9,200 nt of DNA from positions 1 through 9,200 of the forward strand of contig DFQX01000082.1 of NCBI GenBank assembly GCA_002381155.1, in the 5' to 3' direction. The stretch comes from Flavobacteriaceae bacterium UBA3478. Its GTDB lineage: Bacteria > Bacteroidota > Bacteroidia > Flavobacteriales > Flavobacteriaceae. The position numbers and the translations under genes were made by a program. The notes under the pieces are model-generated. The model had not been told where the DNA came from and did no database searches. It saw only the letters and a program-made list of their open reading frames with translations. This document shows, in pieces, positions 8,021-9,200 of the stretch; positions within the stretch are counted from its first letter, which is position 1, and every line of letters begins with the position of its first letter.

Positions 8021-8261
8021 TCATCATCACTCTACATGGTGCTGGCCGGGGGTAAAATCGTTAGGAGCAATTTTAGGTGCTTTAATCGTGCCTGCATCAC
8101 CACTGTCGTTGCTCACCACCCATTCTGAAAAATCAAAGGTGGGATTTCCTTTTAGAACCTGTGCAGGATTAGAGTACCAAGGAGGATACAGCGATCATTT
8201 TCCGGTAGTGCTAAAACTAATATTTAAACCCACTGAGACCATGGAATACGGCTTAAAATAA
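8021..8261 (+). pseudogene. C-terminal remnant of an endonuclease/exonuclease/phosphatase-family protein
   Basis: This stretch after the lipoprotein stop has no intact gene. In the frame ending at the TAA at 8259-8261 it encodes PFRT (8148-8159), then AGLEYQGGYSDHFPVVLKL, with GGYSDHFPVV at 8181-8210. That is the typical C-terminal end of secreted Bacteroidota endonuclease/exonuclease/phosphatase proteins, where the SDH-x-P motif carries the catalytic Asp-His pair. The catalytic N-terminal and middle parts are absent, and no ATG in this frame lies between 8021 and the motif. Resemblance starts around 8100 (LLTTHSEKSK); upstream bases of the stretch have only weak similarity. The last 12 codons run over the 3' end of the minus-strand membrane protein gene and look unlike the family. 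I read it as a gene relic after deletion. Similarity is judged by eye. Confidence 0.55.
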
Positions 8262-8652
8262 GCACTAAACCTATTCCATAAAACAGAGCAACACTCTTAA
8301 ACTTTGCCTTGTCAGAGGATGCTTTCTTATGTCTTGACCAACCGATGGTAACAAGCGCAACAGCAATTAAATTCGTGGTTGGATGTTCTAAAGCAAGTAA
8401 ACGTGCTTCTGAAGATAGGTTACCGATACCCACCTCGCTTAGTGCGTAGAATCCTTTCGCTGAAACAAAATAAACGATGACCCCTATCAAAAACTGAAGA
8501 TGAAAAAAGGCAACTCCAGCTAAGGATATACTTCGATCTCTTTTTTGCTGAAACTCTCGACCAGTTAAAAACCCGTTGAGCGCGTTAATAAAGGCCAATA
8601 AAACGACCGCTAAGGCTAGAAAAGCAATGTAAGAGTGAAGAGAAACAATCAT
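8224..8652 (-). CDS. Small four-helix integral membrane protein, often annotated 'cytochrome B' in Bacteroidota
   Basis: A 142-residue protein with four predicted membrane helices: about 5-28, 43-64, 90-105 and 118-136. It begins MIVSLHSY with no cleavable signal. Histidines H6 (LHSY), H51 (FFHLQFLIG) and H90 (LEHP) lie in or near the membrane helices, at positions I recall as conserved in a small Bacteroidota family often labelled 'cytochrome B' in databases, with the same HxQ and EHP contexts. Heme binding is therefore possible but is inference; no biochemical role is established to my knowledge. The loop DKAKFKSVALFYGIGL before the last helix also fits that family. The start lies 27 bases after the pgi stop on the same strand, so it may be co-transcribed with pgi. 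Its last codons overlap the endonuclease remnant on the other strand. Confidence 0.83.
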   Translation of the reverse strand: MIVSLHSYIAFLALAVVLLAFINALNGFLTGREFQQKRDRSISLAGVAFFHLQFLIGVIVYFVSAKGFYALSEVGIGNLSSEARLLALEHPTTNLIAVALVTIGWSRHKKASSDKAKFKSVALFYGIGLVLILSRIPWSQWV

Positions 8653-8679
8653 AGTTAAGTTATTTATGGTAATTCTAAG

Positions 8680-9200
8680 TTAATCATTTTTGAATCGAGA
8701 AAGTAGTTGAGCCGTCGAAGGGTCATGACTTCCGTTTGAACCTTGTGACCAATCAGCCAAGATTTGATTAGCAAGTTGCTTACCAAGCTCAACCCCCCAT
8801 TGATCATAGCTGTAAATATTCCAAATCACTCCCTGAATAAAAATCTTATGCTCATAAGCGGCTACAAGGCTACCTAAAGTGTAAGGGGTGAGTTTTTTAA
8901 TAAGAAAAGTAGTGGTTGGTTTATTTCCTTCGAAAACTTTATGTGGTATGATGTCTTCGACACTCGATAGATCAGTACCTTTCATTTCAAACTCTCTGGT
9001 AACTTCTTCGTTTGATTTACCATTCATAAGAGCTTCGGTTTGAGCGAAGAAATTTGACATCAATTTATCGTGATGGTCTTGCCTTCCATGAAGGGGCTCC
9101 ACAAATCCAATGAAATCTGTCGGAATAAGTTTCGTACCCTGATGGATCAACTGAAAAAAGGCGTGCTGAGAATTAGTACCTGGCTCTCCCCAAACGATAC
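8680..9200 (-). CDS. pgi: Glucose-6-phosphate isomerase, C-terminal part (5' end outside window)
   Basis: Interconverts glucose-6-phosphate and fructose-6-phosphate in glycolysis and gluconeogenesis; cytoplasmic. About 173 C-terminal codons are present, and the frame stays open to the window edge. Conserved pieces in order: WGEPGTNSQHAFFQLIHQG (9125-9184 region), which includes the active-site glutamate and histidine neighbourhood; LIPTDFIGF; LMSNFFAQTEALMNGK; the HKVFEGNKPTTTFLIKKLTPYTLGSLVAAYEHK region (described by position, about 8840-8950); and the PGI signature YDQWGVELGK, whose lysine is catalytic. The protein ends RFKND. The methionine at 9150 is internal and not the start. A small membrane protein gene follows 27 bases downstream on the same strand. 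Confidence 0.97.
   Translation of the reverse strand, partial: IVWGEPGTNSQHAFFQLIHQGTKLIPTDFIGFVEPLHGRQDHHDKLMSNFFAQTEALMNGKSNEEVTREFEMKGTDLSSVEDIIPHKVFEGNKPTTTFLIKKLTPYTLGSLVAAYEHKIFIQGVIWNIYSYDQWGVELGKQLANQILADWSQGSNGSHDPSTAQLLSRFKND

Overview
The window looks like ordinary chromosomal DNA from a member of the Bacteroidota, most likely the Flavobacteriia/Cytophagia side. The reasons are modest GC content, almost no Shine-Dalgarno sequences, a TAnnTTTG-type promoter element ahead of the glycyl-tRNA synthetase gene, an Ig-like lipoprotein of a type typical of this phylum, and protein sequences that read as Bacteroidota versions throughout. No mobile element, CRISPR array, rRNA or tRNA gene is visible.

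Layout. At the left, on the plus strand, is a membrane protein of the UPF0104/lysylphosphatidylglycerol-synthase transmembrane family, cut by the window start. It is followed after 2 bases by radA (recombination and repair). radA converges with, and overlaps by 4 bases, a minus-strand block that runs glyQS (glycyl-tRNA synthetase) -> xth (exodeoxyribonuclease III) -> tas-like aldo/keto reductase. The three genes are packed 0-1 base apart and are almost certainly one transcript. A likely promoter -7 element lies just ahead of glyQS.

Divergent from glyQS, on the plus strand, is a comF-family phosphoribosyltransferase gene. As written it is broken by a one-base frameshift at a run of six A residues (6149-6154); the second half, with the PRPP-binding motif, continues in another frame to 6402. 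Eleven bases later begins an outer-membrane-type lipoprotein with an N-terminal Ig-like domain (6413-8020).

The right end holds the C-terminus of pgi (glucose-6-phosphate isomerase, minus strand, cut by the window end), followed by a small four-helix membrane protein on the same strand. Between the lipoprotein and this membrane protein lies about 200 bases with no intact gene. It does contain a recognisable C-terminal remnant of an endonuclease/exonuclease/phosphatase-family protein, whose tail runs into the 3' end of the membrane protein gene.

Functionally this is housekeeping: repair (radA, xth), translation (glyQS), glycolysis (pgi), a DNA-uptake-related gene (comF) and envelope proteins. 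I do not see a new multi-gene system. The two observations most worth checking are the comF frameshift and the endonuclease remnant.
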